Positions 1 to 8,415 of a DNA stretch of 64,000 nt are shown here, piece after piece. How positions within the stretch are numbered: the first letter of the stretch is position 1; every line of letters begins with the position of its first letter. The stretch is from contig NZ_JBAJII010000001.1 in the NCBI RefSeq assembly GCF_036867195.1, positions 1,550,001-1,614,000 on the forward strand, written 5' to 3'. The position numbers were made by a program, and so were the translations under genes. Under the pieces are notes generated by a model. The model was not told where the DNA came from, did no database searches, and worked only from the letters and a program-made list of their open reading frames with translations. The stretch comes from Arthrobacter sp. Soc17.1.1.1 (GTDB lineage Bacteria > Actinomycetota > Actinomycetes > Actinomycetales > Micrococcaceae).

Positions 1-1
1 C

Positions 2-1057
2 ACGACCACGAGCAGCACGGACAGCACGGATGGCACGGATGGCACCGACGGCGGAGCACGGCGGAGCAGGAGGGCCGCCGAAGCTCCGCTCGACGCGGTC
101 CCCGAGCAACGGCAGGAACGGGAGTCGCAGGCGCGCGCCCGGAACCGGGAGGCGCTGAGGACGTACCGGGCCCTCGCCGACGGTCACGGGGCGCCGGAGG
201 AGGCAGGGACCCGCGTGGAGACACCCACCCGCCGGCAGCTGCGGTTGCAGCAGGTCGACGGCAGGGCGGTGCCCCCCGCCGTCGGTACCGCACGGACGCC
301 GGTCCCCGGAGGACGCCGCGACCGCCGTCGGCACGCCGGCTCGACGGCGGATGCTCCGGCGACCGCCGTCGACACCCCACCGGTCCACGGCACTCCTGCC
401 GACCGCCCGTCCACCGACGCAGGCGAGGGACGACGCCCGGAAGGCATGACCGTCGAGGAGGCCCTCTCCGCACGGAATGCGATCGCCGCGGAGGCGGGGG
501 AGCACGTCCTCACCCTCCAGGCGTCGGGCACCGATGATCCGTTCACGGTGGACCTCGAGGTACTGGCGCAGCAGAAGGCCCTCGCCGAGCGCGCGGCGGT
601 CCTCAACTCGCGTGCCCGCCGGATGCAGGAGCTCTCGGAGCAGAACCGCCAGCCGTCGGCTGAGCCGAGCGACCCGACCACGGCGCACAACCTCTCGATC
701 ATCGCCCCGCAGGAGTTCGTCATCGCGCCGGGAGGCTCCCGGGCCGTCCTGCAGGCGCCCTCCACCTCCCTCGTGCCGGTGGTCCTGCCTCGGCCCGCAG
801 CAGTACCGGCCGATGCGCCCGCTGCACCCGCCATCGGCGGGGACCGCATCGACGCCGCGGCGCCCCAGCACCCCGGCGCACACGAGACCGAGCCGATCCG
901 GGCCCGCAGCGCCTTCGGGCTCGACCCGCTCGATGCGATGACCGCAGGCCTGGGGCGCCTGCGCCGGGTGCGCTACCTGCAGTATTCGTTGCTCGGCGTG
1001 GGCGCGGCGGCACTCTCAACCGGAATAGTATTGACAGTCAGCTCCCTCAATGGGTGA
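2..1057 (+). CDS. Membrane-anchored hypothetical protein, 5' end outside window
   Basis: The frame is open from base 2 with no stop, so the gene very likely starts upstream; a GTG at 215 is only an internal candidate start. The visible protein is Ala/Arg/Pro-rich and low in complexity over its first two thirds, with Thr/Asp/Gly-rich repeats at the very beginning. It ends in one hydrophobic segment (QYSLLGVGAAALSTGIVLTV) just before the C-terminus, which suggests a tail-anchored membrane protein. It precedes rsfS by 27 bp. Hypothetical proteins of this kind occur upstream of rsfS in Arthrobacter relatives (recalled, not checked). Function unknown. Confidence 0.6.
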   Translation, partial: TTTSSTDSTDGTDGTDGGARRSRRAAEAPLDAVPEQRQERESQARARNREALRTYRALADGHGAPEEAGTRVETPTRRQLRLQQVDGRAVPPAVGTARTPVPGGRRDRRRHAGSTADAPATAVDTPPVHGTPADRPSTDAGEGRRPEGMTVEEALSARNAIAAEAGEHVLTLQASGTDDPFTVDLEVLAQQKALAERAAVLNSRARRMQELSEQNRQPSAEPSDPTTAHNLSIIAPQEFVIAPGGSRAVLQAPSTSLVPVVLPRPAAVPADAPAAPAIGGDRIDAAAPQHPGAHETEPIRARSAFGLDPLDAMTAGLGRLRRVRYLQYSLLGVGAAALSTGIVLTVSSLNG

Positions 1058-1084
1058 AACCGCTGGCACCACACAAGGAGATCA

Positions 1085-1492
1085 GTGAGCGCTACCGAAG
1101 AGTCCATCAGCATCGCCCGCACGGCGGCCCACGCCGCAGCGGACAAGATCGCACAGGACATCACCGCCATCGACGTCAGCGACCGGCTCGCCATCACCGA
1201 CGTCTTCCTGATCGCATCGGCGCCGAGCGAGCGCCAGGTCAACGCGATCGTCGACGGCATCGAGGAGGAACTCTCGAAGCAGGGCCTCAAGCCGGTCCGG
1301 CGTGAAGGGCGCAGCGAGGGCCGCTGGGTCCTGCTCGACTACGCCCAGGTGGTCGTCCACGTACAGCACGAGGAGGACCGCGTCTTCTACGCCCTCGACC
1401 GGCTCTGGAAGGACTGCCCGTCCGTCGACCTCCAGCTCGAGGGTGCGCTGCAGAGCTCGCCCCAGGTCGCGGCGTCCGACGACGCCGAGTGA
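1085..1492 (+). CDS. rsfS: Ribosomal silencing factor RsfS
   Basis: A 135-residue protein of the RsfS/Iojap family, which binds ribosomal protein uL14 and blocks joining of the subunits in starvation. Family features seen are DKIAQDITAIDVSDRLAITD with DVFLIAS, the RQVNAIVDGIEE helix, and EGRSEGRWVLLDY followed by VVVHVQ and FYALDRLW. The start is GTG at 1085 with AAGGAG 6 bases upstream. The stop overlaps the GTG start of the next gene (GTGA), so the two are translationally coupled. Length is normal for the family. Confidence 0.95.
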   Translation: MSATEESISIARTAAHAAADKIAQDITAIDVSDRLAITDVFLIASAPSERQVNAIVDGIEEELSKQGLKPVRREGRSEGRWVLLDYAQVVVHVQHEEDRVFYALDRLWKDCPSVDLQLEGALQSSPQVAASDDAE

Positions 1493-2169
1493 CGCGGTAC
1501 CCCCACGCCGACCCCGCCGCCCGCCGCATCATCTTCTGGCGGCACGGCCGCACGGAGTGGAATCGCTCCGGCCTGTTCCAGGGCCAGGAGGACATCGACC
1601 TGGACGAGACGGGCCGGGAGCAGGCGGCGCGGGCGGCCGAGGTGCTGGTCACCCGGCAGCCCGCCCTGATCGTCTCGTCCGACCTGCGGCGCGCGGCTGA
1701 CACCGCTGCCGCGCTCGCGGAGCTCAGCGGCGTGGCCGTGTCCTTCGACGAGCGTCTCCGCGAGACGGACGCCGGGCAGTGGCAGGGCCTGTCCTTCGCC
1801 GAGATCGACGAGAGGTTCGCCGAGGACAACGCGGCCTGGCGCGGGGGCGACCCCGACGTGCGTGCAGGCGGCGCGGAGAACCGGATGGACGTCGGGGATC
1901 GCATGCTCGCCGCGGTGACCGATGCGGTCGCCCGCATCGAACCCGCGGAGACACTCGTGGTGGTCAGCCACGGTGGGTCGATCAGGGCCGCCCTGGCGGC
2001 GCTCATGGGGTTGCCGCCCCAGCGGTGGGGTTCCCTCGCCGGGCTGTCCAACTGTCACTGGTCCGAGGTCCACGAGGTGGTGGGCAGGGCCGACGCCCTC
2101 TTCTCGTGGCAGCTGACCGAGCACAATGTGGGTCTCGGCTCGCTGCCGGTGGAGCCCATGGAAGGCTGA
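1489..2169 (+). CDS. Histidine phosphatase superfamily protein
   Basis: A 226-residue phosphoglycerate-mutase-like phosphatase. The catalytic RHG motif is at FWRHGRTEWN (phospho-acceptor His), followed by the typical FQGQEDIDLDETGREQA stretch. A second catalytic His lies in VVVSHGGSIRA and the acid in ERLRETDAGQWQG. The GTG start overlaps the rsfS stop. The same gene pair ahead of tRNA-Ala is common in Micrococcaceae. The substrate cannot be told from sequence; glucosyl-3-phosphoglycerate phosphatase is one possibility for actinobacterial members. Confidence 0.85.
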   Translation: MTRYPHADPAARRIIFWRHGRTEWNRSGLFQGQEDIDLDETGREQAARAAEVLVTRQPALIVSSDLRRAADTAAALAELSGVAVSFDERLRETDAGQWQGLSFAEIDERFAEDNAAWRGGDPDVRAGGAENRMDVGDRMLAAVTDAVARIEPAETLVVVSHGGSIRAALAALMGLPPQRWGSLAGLSNCHWSEVHEVVGRADALFSWQLTEHNVGLGSLPVEPMEG

Positions 2170-2188
2170 GCCGCGGAGGACCGTCGAT

Positions 2189-2217
2189 TTGGCGAAGCCG
2201 CCAGAATTTACTACACT
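2189..2217 (+). promoter_or_regulatory. Predicted promoter of tRNA-Ala
   Basis: TTGGCG (2189-2194) and TACACT (2212-2217) are separated by 17 bases, a good match to a vegetative -35/-10 pair, about 48 bases upstream of the mature tRNA 5' end. Inferred by eye. Confidence 0.5.
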
Positions 2218-2265
2218 GATCAAGTTGCTTCGGCGGGGTGAGAACCTCCGGAAGCGGCACAGTAC

Positions 2266-2338
2266 GGGGCTATGGCGCAGCTGGTAGCGCACCTGCATGG
2301 CATGCAGGGGGTCAGGGGTTCGAATCCCCTTAGCTCCA
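2266..2338 (+). tRNA. tRNA-Ala(GGC)
   Basis: The cloverleaf folds by hand. The acceptor GGGGCTA pairs with TAGCTCC (one G-T pair), the D arm is GCGC/GCGC with loop AGCTGGTA, the anticodon stem is CCTGC/GCAGG with loop ATGGCAT (anticodon GGC), and the T arm is AGGGG-TTCGAAT-CCCCT. The discriminator is A. CCA is not encoded. Confidence 0.97.
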
Positions 2339-2343
2339 CGACG

Positions 2344-2388
2344 AACCGCTGGACCACAGGGTGAAAACCCTGGGACGGCGGTTTTTTG
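2344..2388 (+). terminator. Rho-independent terminator after tRNA-Ala
   Basis: AACCGC pairs with GCGGTT around an inner perfect stem CAGGGT-GAAA-ACCCTG, followed by a run of six T. It lies directly after the tRNA. Confidence 0.8.
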
Positions 2389-2497
2389 TTGCCTTGAACA
2401 GGCCCACCTGTCGGCCGTCCCTCCGGCCCGTGTGTCCTACGTCTCACTCCTTCCCCGTCGCCAAGGCTTCCGTTCTGCCTGCGCTCGGCCTAGAGTA

Positions 2498-2520
2498 TTT
2501 ATTGTCTGAATGACAATAAA
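2498..2520. promoter_or_regulatory. Perfect 9+9 palindrome ahead of pnuC, candidate NrtR operator
   Basis: TTTATTGTC (2498-2506), spacer TGAAT, GACAATAAA (2512-2520) is a perfect inverted repeat. It stands between a possible -10 (TAGAGT, 2491-2496) and the pnuC ribosome binding site, where a bound repressor would block transcription. The operon encodes an NrtR-like regulator, so autoregulation is the natural reading. That NrtR is the protein binding here is inference. Confidence 0.65.
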
Positions 2521-2533
2521 TGGGGGACGATAC

Positions 2534-3196
2534 ATGAACGCAGTACTGGAGTGGATGAACTCGCCGGCGGCACAGCTGCTCGGAGCACCCGTCAGCTGGA
2601 TCGAAGTGATCGGTTTCGTCACCGGCGCCGCCTGTGTCTACGGCGTCGCGCGGCAGCGGGCCTGGAACTGGCCGGTCGGCATCGTCAACAACATCGCGTT
2701 CATGATCCTCTTCCTAGGCGCCGGACTCTACGGGGAGACTGTTCTGCAGGCCGTGTTCGCCGCCGTCGCGGTCTACGGCTGGTACAACTGGATCCGCGGG
2801 GCCAGGGACACCGAGGTGACCGGCGACCTGCCCATCCGCGACGCGACCCGCCACGAGATCCTCGCCGGCCTGGGAGCCGTGGTCCTTGCCACCGTCGGGA
2901 TCGCGATGATCCTCACGCATGGCACCGATTCCCAGGTCCCGTGGCCGGACGCCTTCGTCCTCGCCGCCTCCCTGCTGGCCACCTACGGGCAGGCCAGGAA
3001 GGTCTTCCAGCACTGGTACGTCTGGATCGGCATCGACCTGGTGTCCATCCCGCTCTACTTCTCCCGCGGCCTGAACCTCACCGCCATCCTCTACATCGGC
3101 TTCACGGCCCTCTGCGTCTACGGCCTCATCGACTGGAAGCGCACCCGCACCGCCCGGACCACCCCCGCCACCGAGACCGGGAAGGTGCCGGCATGA
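2534..3196 (+). CDS. pnuC: Nicotinamide riboside transporter PnuC
   Basis: A 220-residue polytopic membrane protein of the PnuC family, a facilitator for nicotinamide riboside uptake. Family landmarks are RAWNWPVGIVNNIAF, YGWYNWIRG and the late FQHWYVWIGIDLVSIPLYF, with about seven hydrophobic helices. I chose ATG 2534 (GGGGGA upstream) over the in-frame ATG at 2510, because 2510 lies inside the operator palindrome and has no ribosome binding site. The stop overlaps the nadR start (ATGA). Transport is coupled to trapping by the kinase domain of the next gene. Confidence 0.92.
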   Translation: MNAVLEWMNSPAAQLLGAPVSWIEVIGFVTGAACVYGVARQRAWNWPVGIVNNIAFMILFLGAGLYGETVLQAVFAAVAVYGWYNWIRGARDTEVTGDLPIRDATRHEILAGLGAVVLATVGIAMILTHGTDSQVPWPDAFVLAASLLATYGQARKVFQHWYVWIGIDLVSIPLYFSRGLNLTAILYIGFTALCVYGLIDWKRTRTARTTPATETGKVPA

Positions 3197-4299
3197 CCGT
3201 CCACCAGGGACTCGTCATCGGGAAGTTCTACCCTCCCCACGTCGGCCACCGGCACCTCATCGCCACCGCCGCCGCGGCGAGCACGAAGCTCGCCGTCGTC
3301 GTCCTCGGCAACCGCTTCGAGAACATCTCGGTCGAGGACCGGGTGAAGTGGCTCGCCGCGGAATTCGACGGGACCGACGTGACCATCATCGGGATGCCGG
3401 ACGACTGCCCCGAGGACTACGCGTCCAAGGCGATCTGGAAGGCGCACGACGAGCTGATGCGCATCGCTCTCAAGGTCAAGGGCATCACCACCGTCGACGC
3501 CGTCTTCAGCTCCGAGGAGTACGGCAAGGAGCTGGCCGCTGACTTCAGCGCCGAGCACGTCATGGTCGACAACGCCCGCACCGCCTACCCCGTCAGCGGG
3601 ACCCTGTGCCGCGACGATCTCACGGCGGCCTGGCGGAACATCATCAAGCCGGCCCGACAGGACATGGCCGTGCGCATCATCCTCGTCGGCGCCGAATCCA
3701 CCGGCACCAGTACGCTCACCCGGGCCCTCACCGAGCACTACCGGGCCCAGTACCCCGAGCTCGTCGACGTCCCCGAGTTCGGCCGCCAGTACACCTACGA
3801 CAAGCTCGCCGCCGCGCAGGCCGACGACCCCGACACCGTGCTCTCCGACCTCGTCTGGACCTTCGAGGACTTCGCGGTCATCGGGGAACGACAGAACGAG
3901 ATGGAGAACGAGGCGGCCGCGCGGTGCCCGCTGGTCATCGCCGACACCGACAGCCTCGCGACGACCCTGTGGGAGCGGTACTACATCGGCGACGGCAGCC
4001 ACGGCTCCTACCGGGCGCTGGACCAGCTGCCGCACCGCGACCTCTACCTCATCACCGACCACGAGGGCGTCGACTTCGAGGACGACGGCTGGCGCGAGGG
4101 CGAGCACCGCAGGGCCGAGATGACCGAATGGTTCAAGGAGGAGCTCACTGCCGCCGGCCACTCCTGGATCCTCGTCACCGGCGACCACAAGGGGCGCCTG
4201 GACACCGCGACTGAGATCATCGACCTGATCATCGCCCAGCGCAACCGCTTCACCTCCCCACCCTGGGCCAGGCGCACGGTACTGGCAGGAGACCGATGA
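3193..4299 (+). CDS. nadR: NadR-like bifunctional NMN adenylyltransferase / ribosylnicotinamide kinase
   Basis: A 368-residue two-domain protein. The N-terminal nucleotidyltransferase has GKFYPPHVGHRHL (HxGH active site). The C-terminal P-loop kinase carries GAESTGTSTL, then the nucleoside-binding PEFGRQYTYDKL and ADTDSLATT. The Walker A lysine is replaced by threonine (GTST where GKS/T is usual). The kinase phosphorylates imported nicotinamide riboside and the other domain makes NAD. There is no N-terminal HTH, unlike enterobacterial NadR, so regulation falls to NrtR next door. The start is ATG 3193, overlapping the pnuC stop; the longer upstream open frame is an antisense-like extension through pnuC. 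Confidence 0.88.
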   Translation: MTVHQGLVIGKFYPPHVGHRHLIATAAAASTKLAVVVLGNRFENISVEDRVKWLAAEFDGTDVTIIGMPDDCPEDYASKAIWKAHDELMRIALKVKGITTVDAVFSSEEYGKELAADFSAEHVMVDNARTAYPVSGTLCRDDLTAAWRNIIKPARQDMAVRIILVGAESTGTSTLTRALTEHYRAQYPELVDVPEFGRQYTYDKLAAAQADDPDTVLSDLVWTFEDFAVIGERQNEMENEAAARCPLVIADTDSLATTLWERYYIGDGSHGSYRALDQLPHRDLYLITDHEGVDFEDDGWREGEHRRAEMTEWFKEELTAAGHSWILVTGDHKGRLDTATEIIDLIIAQRNRFTSPPWARRTVLAGDR

Positions 4300-5042
4300 G
4301 CACCGAAGAAGAGCAGTTCCTCAGGGACTACGAGCCCAAGGAGTACCCCTCCGTCGCGCTGACCGTGGACCTGGTCGTCTTCGCGGTGACCGACAGCATC
4401 CTCCACGGGGCGTTCGTCCGCCGCGGCGGCCACCCGTTCAAGGGCGCCCTGGCCCTGCCCGGAGGATTCGTCGAGCCCGACGAGGACGCCCTCCAGGCTG
4501 CCTGGCGCGAGCTCGAGGAGGAGACGGGACTGGACCTCGGTTCGCACCGCGCGCACGTCGAGCAGCTCGCCACGTTCAGCTCCCCGAAGCGGGACCCGCG
4601 CATGCGCGTCGTCTCCGTCGCCCACCTGGCGCTGCTCGCCACTGACGGCCGGACCCTGCCGGAGCTGAACCCCGGAAGCGATGCCAGTGCCGCGCACTGG
4701 CAACCCGCCCATGAGGTGCTCGCCGACGAGGAGCTGGCGTTCGATCACCGGGACATCCTCACCGCCGCCCTCGAGCGCCTCGCCGGGAAGATCGAGTACA
4801 CGCTCACCGCCGCGAAGCTCGTCCCCGAGGAGTTCGCTCTCTACCAGCTGCGCCACGTCTACGAGGCGGTCTGGAACACCGCGAAGCTCGACGCCGGCAA
4901 CTTCACCCGCAAGATGAGCGGAGCCCTGAACGACACAGGGAAGAAGCTCACCCGCTCGAAGGGCGCGCCGGCCTCCGTGTTCACCGTGAAGGACGAATAC
5001 CTCAGCCCACCCCTGGTGCGGCCCTCGGCGGGTGCCCAGTGA
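4296..5042 (+). CDS. nrtR: NrtR-like Nudix-domain transcriptional regulator of NAD metabolism
   Basis: A 248-residue protein. Residues about 20-150 form a Nudix domain with an intact Nudix box (GFVEPDEDAL then REL-EEETGL). The C-terminal third resembles the winged-helix domain of NrtR (KIEYTLTAAKLVPEEFALYQ, LRHVYEAVW). NrtR senses ADP-ribose and represses NAD genes. It is translationally coupled to nadR (ATGA overlap) and to the next gene (GTGA). The intact Nudix box means it could still hydrolyse ADP-ribose; many NrtR proteins have lost this. A plain ADP-ribose pyrophosphatase is the alternative, but the C-terminal domain argues against it. Confidence 0.8.
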   Translation: MSTEEEQFLRDYEPKEYPSVALTVDLVVFAVTDSILHGAFVRRGGHPFKGALALPGGFVEPDEDALQAAWRELEEETGLDLGSHRAHVEQLATFSSPKRDPRMRVVSVAHLALLATDGRTLPELNPGSDASAAHWQPAHEVLADEELAFDHRDILTAALERLAGKIEYTLTAAKLVPEEFALYQLRHVYEAVWNTAKLDAGNFTRKMSGALNDTGKKLTRSKGAPASVFTVKDEYLSPPLVRPSAGAQ

Positions 5043-5644
5043 CCGGCGATGCCACAGCTGCGACGGACACCGTCCCGCGCGCCTTCAGGGCCACGGCCTA
5101 CTACCGGACCTCGCGGTGGCTGCGCCGCCGGGAGCGTGCCTTCCGTTACGACGTCCTCTGGTCGGACGGCACCGTGGACCATGACATCGACCTGGTGAAG
5201 GTCATGTACCGGCGCGCCCCTGCGGACTTCGACGTCACCAAGACCGGCATGATGAAGCACACCCCCGACGTCGGAACCGGGCCCTGGATCGCCTATTCCT
5301 ACGGGATGCCCGTCGACGGCCCTGAGTGGATCCGGTTCATGACCGAAGAGGGCAGGAAGGCTGCTCCCAGGCTGCCCGTGGTCGCCGTCAGAGCAACGGA
5401 GGTCACCAAGCAGCGCCGGACCCTCATCCTGCGGCGATCCGTCCCCTGGTCGCACAACGCCTATGACGTCCGGTACGCAGACGGGACGGTCCGGCATGAC
5501 GTCAACCTCAACGCGGAGCTCAAGGGCGGACGCTACCCCGCGGACTTCTGGACCACCGAGCGGGGCGCACGGGCGGCAATCGGAGTGTGGGTGGACTACC
5601 CCTATGGTCGGCCGCTCCGCGCCGACGGCAGCCCCGACCGGTAG
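5039..5644 (+). CDS. Unknown protein with two internal repeats, last gene of the NAD operon
   Basis: A 201-residue protein I do not recognise. It contains two similar halves: FRYDVLWSDGTVDHDIDL followed by RRAPADF, and NAYDVRYADGTVRHDVNL followed by GRYPADFW, each ending in an aromatic/Tyr-Gly segment (YSYGMP, YPYGRP). The repeat looks like a small beta-rich module. No signal peptide or membrane segment. The GTG start overlaps the nrtR stop, so it is made with the NAD-salvage genes. A role in NAD-linked metabolism is suggested only by the operon. Confidence 0.75.
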   Translation: MTGDATAATDTVPRAFRATAYYRTSRWLRRRERAFRYDVLWSDGTVDHDIDLVKVMYRRAPADFDVTKTGMMKHTPDVGTGPWIAYSYGMPVDGPEWIRFMTEEGRKAAPRLPVVAVRATEVTKQRRTLILRRSVPWSHNAYDVRYADGTVRHDVNLNAELKGGRYPADFWTTERGARAAIGVWVDYPYGRPLRADGSPDR

Positions 5645-5775
5645 TACCGGGGAAACGGGTCCGGTCCGCCGCACACCCGGGCGGTACATCACCGACCGGG
5701 GATTCTCCAGGGCCCTACACTTCGAGCCCCGAAGGTGTGACGATGGCCTGACACTCTTCGAGATGGGGGACATCG

Positions 5776-6234
5776 ATGAAGGCACGGCCTCCGCTCGGCG
5801 TCGCGCTGAGTACCGGTGCCGTCCTGATCGGCGCATGCTCCGCCTGCACCGCGGCAGCGGGAGCGCCGGCCGAACTGCCGGAGTTCGCGTCATTGCAGCA
5901 GGCGGTCGACGCGGTCGACGAGCAGATCGGCTGCCTCGACGAGGTGGACGGACCGACGTCCGTCCACGACGCGGCCGGCCTGGTCACGACGGAGTCGGTC
6001 AAGTGCACGGAGACCGTCGAGGTGTTCCACTTCGACCGTCCGGAGGAGCTCGATCACGTCGTCACCACCTTGTCCGCCGCGGCGGAGGCCGACGGATCCA
6101 TGCAGTTCGTGGAGGGCGGTAACTGGTTCGTCGTCGACTTCACCGAGGTCGCTGCCGGCGCGTCACCCGACGGCACCCGCGATCTCGCGGGGCTTGCCGA
6201 GGCACTCGACGCCGACTTCAGGGACGTCCCGTAG
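5776..6234 (+). CDS. Predicted lipoprotein
   Basis: A 152-residue protein with a lipoprotein signal: basic start MKARPPLG, hydrophobic core VALSTGAVLIG, then a lipobox ending at Cys in LIGAC. The mature part has no recognised domain; the spaced cysteines in IGCLDE and VKCTET may form a disulfide. It has a GGGGA ribosome binding site. It stands alone, with about 130 bp on the upstream side containing a TACACT -10-like hexamer. Function unknown. Confidence 0.7.
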   Translation: MKARPPLGVALSTGAVLIGACSACTAAAGAPAELPEFASLQQAVDAVDEQIGCLDEVDGPTSVHDAAGLVTTESVKCTETVEVFHFDRPEELDHVVTTLSAAAEADGSMQFVEGGNWFVVDFTEVAAGASPDGTRDLAGLAEALDADFRDVP

Positions 6235-6286
6235 CGACGCATCCCGGAGCGACCCACGGCGCCGGAGATGCCACCGAGGGAGATGC

Positions 6287-7714
6287 CTAGCCCCGGACCG
6301 CCGTGAGCGCATCCCTCACCGCGCGGACGGCGAGTGCCGCGTCGTCGTCGTCCGTGCTCCAGTTGCTCACCGAGATCCGGAGGATGTCCCGGTCCTGCCA
6401 TCGTGAACCGGACATCCACACCCGACCGTCGGCGATGATCCGTGCGGTCACTGCCCGCGTGGTGGCATCGTCGCCGAACGCCAGCGACACCTGGGTGTAG
6501 GAGACGTCGTTGAGCACCTCCACGCCCTCCAGATCGGCCAACTCCTCCGCGAGCCGACGCGCGTGGAGCACCAGGCGCCGGACCTGGTCGGCGACGCCGT
6601 CCCGACCCAGCGACTTGAGCGCCGCCCACACCGGCACCCCGCGGGCGCGCCGCGACAACTCCGGGACGGTCTCGAAGGGATCGGCAGGGCCGGTCACCTC
6701 GTGCATGAGGTAGTCGGTGTGGAAGCCCATGGCAGCGCGCAGCGCGACGGTGTCGCGGACCACCGTGACCCCGCAGTCGTACGGCACGTTCAGCGTCTTG
6801 TGCGCGTCGGTACCCCAGGAGTCCGCGCCCGCCACCCCCGCCGTCAGGTCGGCCAGTTCCGGTACGGCGGCGGCCCACAAGCCGAAGGCACCGTCCACGT
6901 GGACCCAGGCACCGTGGGACTTGGCCACGGCGATCGCCTCCCTGAAAGGATCGAAGGCGCCGGAGTGCAGGTTGCCGGCCTGCAGGCAGACCAGCAGCGG
7001 GGTGCGGCCCGATGGGCCGGATCCACTGTGCCCGGAACCGGTCAGGGCGAGATCCAGGGCGCAGTCCAGTTCTGCCGGGTCGATGCGGCCCTGCCGGTCG
7101 ACGGGCACCACCGTGGGCCGGCCCAGTCCCAGATGCCGGAGGCCCAGATCGATCGTGTCGTGCCGCTCCTTGCCCACGAAGCAGCGGATGCGGGGGCCGC
7201 CGGCAAGGCCGTCGGCATCCAGGTCCCAGCCGGCGTCGGTCATCAGGCGCCACCGCGCGGCGGCCAGGCCCGTGAAGTTGGCCATCGTCGCGCCGGTGGT
7301 GAAACCGACGTCGGCACTCCGGGGGAGGCCCAGGAGGTCGAGCAGCCACGCACCGGCGGCCTCCTCGATGGCCGCCGTGGCAGGGCTCGCGAAGCGGAGT
7401 GCCGAGTTCTGGTCCCACGCGCTGACCAGCCAGTCGGCGGCCAGCGCCGCGGGCAGGGCCCCGCCGATGACCCAGCCGAAGAACCGTCCGGAGGGCATCG
7501 CCATCAGTCCGGGATCCGCCTTCGTGGCGAGCTGGTCCACCACGTCGGCGGCTGGGGTCCCGTCCTGCGGCAGCGGACCGCCGAACTCCGCCGCGAGCTC
7601 CGCGGCAGTCAGGCTGGGGCCGACACGCCGGTCGTCCTGGCTCTCCAGCCACTGCCGCGTGTGCCGGTGCGCTGCGGCCAAGGCGTCACTGTACCGATCC
7701 TCCGGTGCTGACAT
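6287..7714 (-). CDS. PLP-dependent decarboxylase (group II amino acid decarboxylase family)
   Basis: A 475-residue fold-type I PLP enzyme. Landmarks are the N-terminal PSGRFFGWVIGG, the glycine-rich FTTGATMANFTGL (phosphate pocket), WVHVDGAFG (Asp for the pyridine nitrogen) and TDAHKTLNVPYDCG, where the Lys forms the Schiff base. This pattern is that of aromatic-amino-acid/glutamate decarboxylases and related aspartate aminotransferase-like proteins. The substrate is not predictable. It is convergent with the lipoprotein gene, with about 50 bp between them. Confidence 0.85.
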   Translation of the reverse strand: MSAPEDRYSDALAAAHRHTRQWLESQDDRRVGPSLTAAELAAEFGGPLPQDGTPAADVVDQLATKADPGLMAMPSGRFFGWVIGGALPAALAADWLVSAWDQNSALRFASPATAAIEEAAGAWLLDLLGLPRSADVGFTTGATMANFTGLAAARWRLMTDAGWDLDADGLAGGPRIRCFVGKERHDTIDLGLRHLGLGRPTVVPVDRQGRIDPAELDCALDLALTGSGHSGSGPSGRTPLLVCLQAGNLHSGAFDPFREAIAVAKSHGAWVHVDGAFGLWAAAVPELADLTAGVAGADSWGTDAHKTLNVPYDCGVTVVRDTVALRAAMGFHTDYLMHEVTGPADPFETVPELSRRARGVPVWAALKSLGRDGVADQVRRLVLHARRLAEELADLEGVEVLNDVSYTQVSLAFGDDATTRAVTARIIADGRVWMSGSRWQDRDILRISVSNWSTDDDDAALAVRAVRDALTAVRG

Positions 7715-7742
7715 AGCAGCATGCTACGCCCGCACGCGGCGT

Positions 7743-8018
7743 TCAGCGCCCGGAGCGCGGCCGTGAATACCTGCGGGTCAGATCGGTCAGGGCGAGGGTG
7801 GCGATGATGATCGACACCGCGACGGCGGCCAGCATCACATAGAGCCCCGTCAGCATGGCCATGGGCGAACTCGCGTCGTGCAGGAAGCCGATCCCGCCGA
7901 CCGCCCCGACGACCCAGAACAGGGCGACGCCGGCCAACGCGACGATGGACGGCAGAGCCCCCCGATTGTTCTTCAACCACTGCGTCGGTCGTGCCGATTC
8001 GAACCCCATGAGCGCCAT
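7743..8018 (-). CDS. Small two-helix membrane protein
   Basis: About 91 residues with two transmembrane segments (SIVALAGVALFWVVGAVGGI and LTGLYVMLAAVAVSIIIATLAL) and a basic C-terminal tail. The start is uncertain: ATG 8018, ATG 8009 (GGAG about 10 bases upstream) or a longer form from 8063. Function unknown. It lies just upstream of the decarboxylase on the same strand. Confidence 0.55.
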   Translation of the reverse strand: MALMGFESARPTQWLKNNRGALPSIVALAGVALFWVVGAVGGIGFLHDASSPMAMLTGLYVMLAAVAVSIIIATLALTDLTRRYSRPRSGR

Positions 8019-8148
8019 GCTCCAAGTGTCGGGTTCGGGAAGTAGGAAGGGCACTGACGACACGTATCGGTTGGGTCACGGTTCCGGCGGCGGCCCGACC
8101 GGGACGACCGGGCAGTGCACCGGCACCGCCCGTGCACGCCGCATCAGC

Positions 8149-8415
8149 TCAGGCGCGCTCGGCCTCGGCCCGTGTCCCCTCAGGTGCGGCGGCGTCCCCG
8201 GACGACTGGTCACGCGCCTCCTGGCGACGATCGAGTTCCTCGCGGAGGTCGTGGTGCCGGCCCTCCGTCTCGGGATCCACTTCTCCGTCACGGATGTACT
8301 GGAGGTCCCGTGAGCGGTGGTTCCTGCTGTTCAGGATGTCCAGGTCGTCCCGGTCCACACTCGTCAGATCGTCCGGGAACTCCTTGTCCGGATCCAACCT
8401 GCTGCTCTCGCTCAT
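8149..8415 (-). CDS. Small acidic hypothetical protein, paralogue of 55935-56258
   Basis: An 88-residue, highly charged protein. Its core (SRLDPDKEFPDDL, LDILNSRNHRSRDLQYIRDG, VDPETEGRHHDLREELDRRQ) is nearly repeated in the gene at 55935-56258. It has no membrane segment or signal and is probably helical. The start is ATG 8415; the much longer open frame on this strand is an extension through the opposite-strand gene at 8662. Function unknown; having two copies in one window suggests a conserved actinobacterial small-protein family. Confidence 0.75.
   Translation of the reverse strand: MSESSRLDPDKEFPDDLTSVDRDDLDILNSRNHRSRDLQYIRDGEVDPETEGRHHDLREELDRRQEARDQSSGDAAAPEGTRAEAERA

Noticed and set aside
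6054..7652. A long minus-strand frame overlapping the decarboxylase
   Set aside because: It is a different frame of the decarboxylase; Arg/Gly-rich without motifs.
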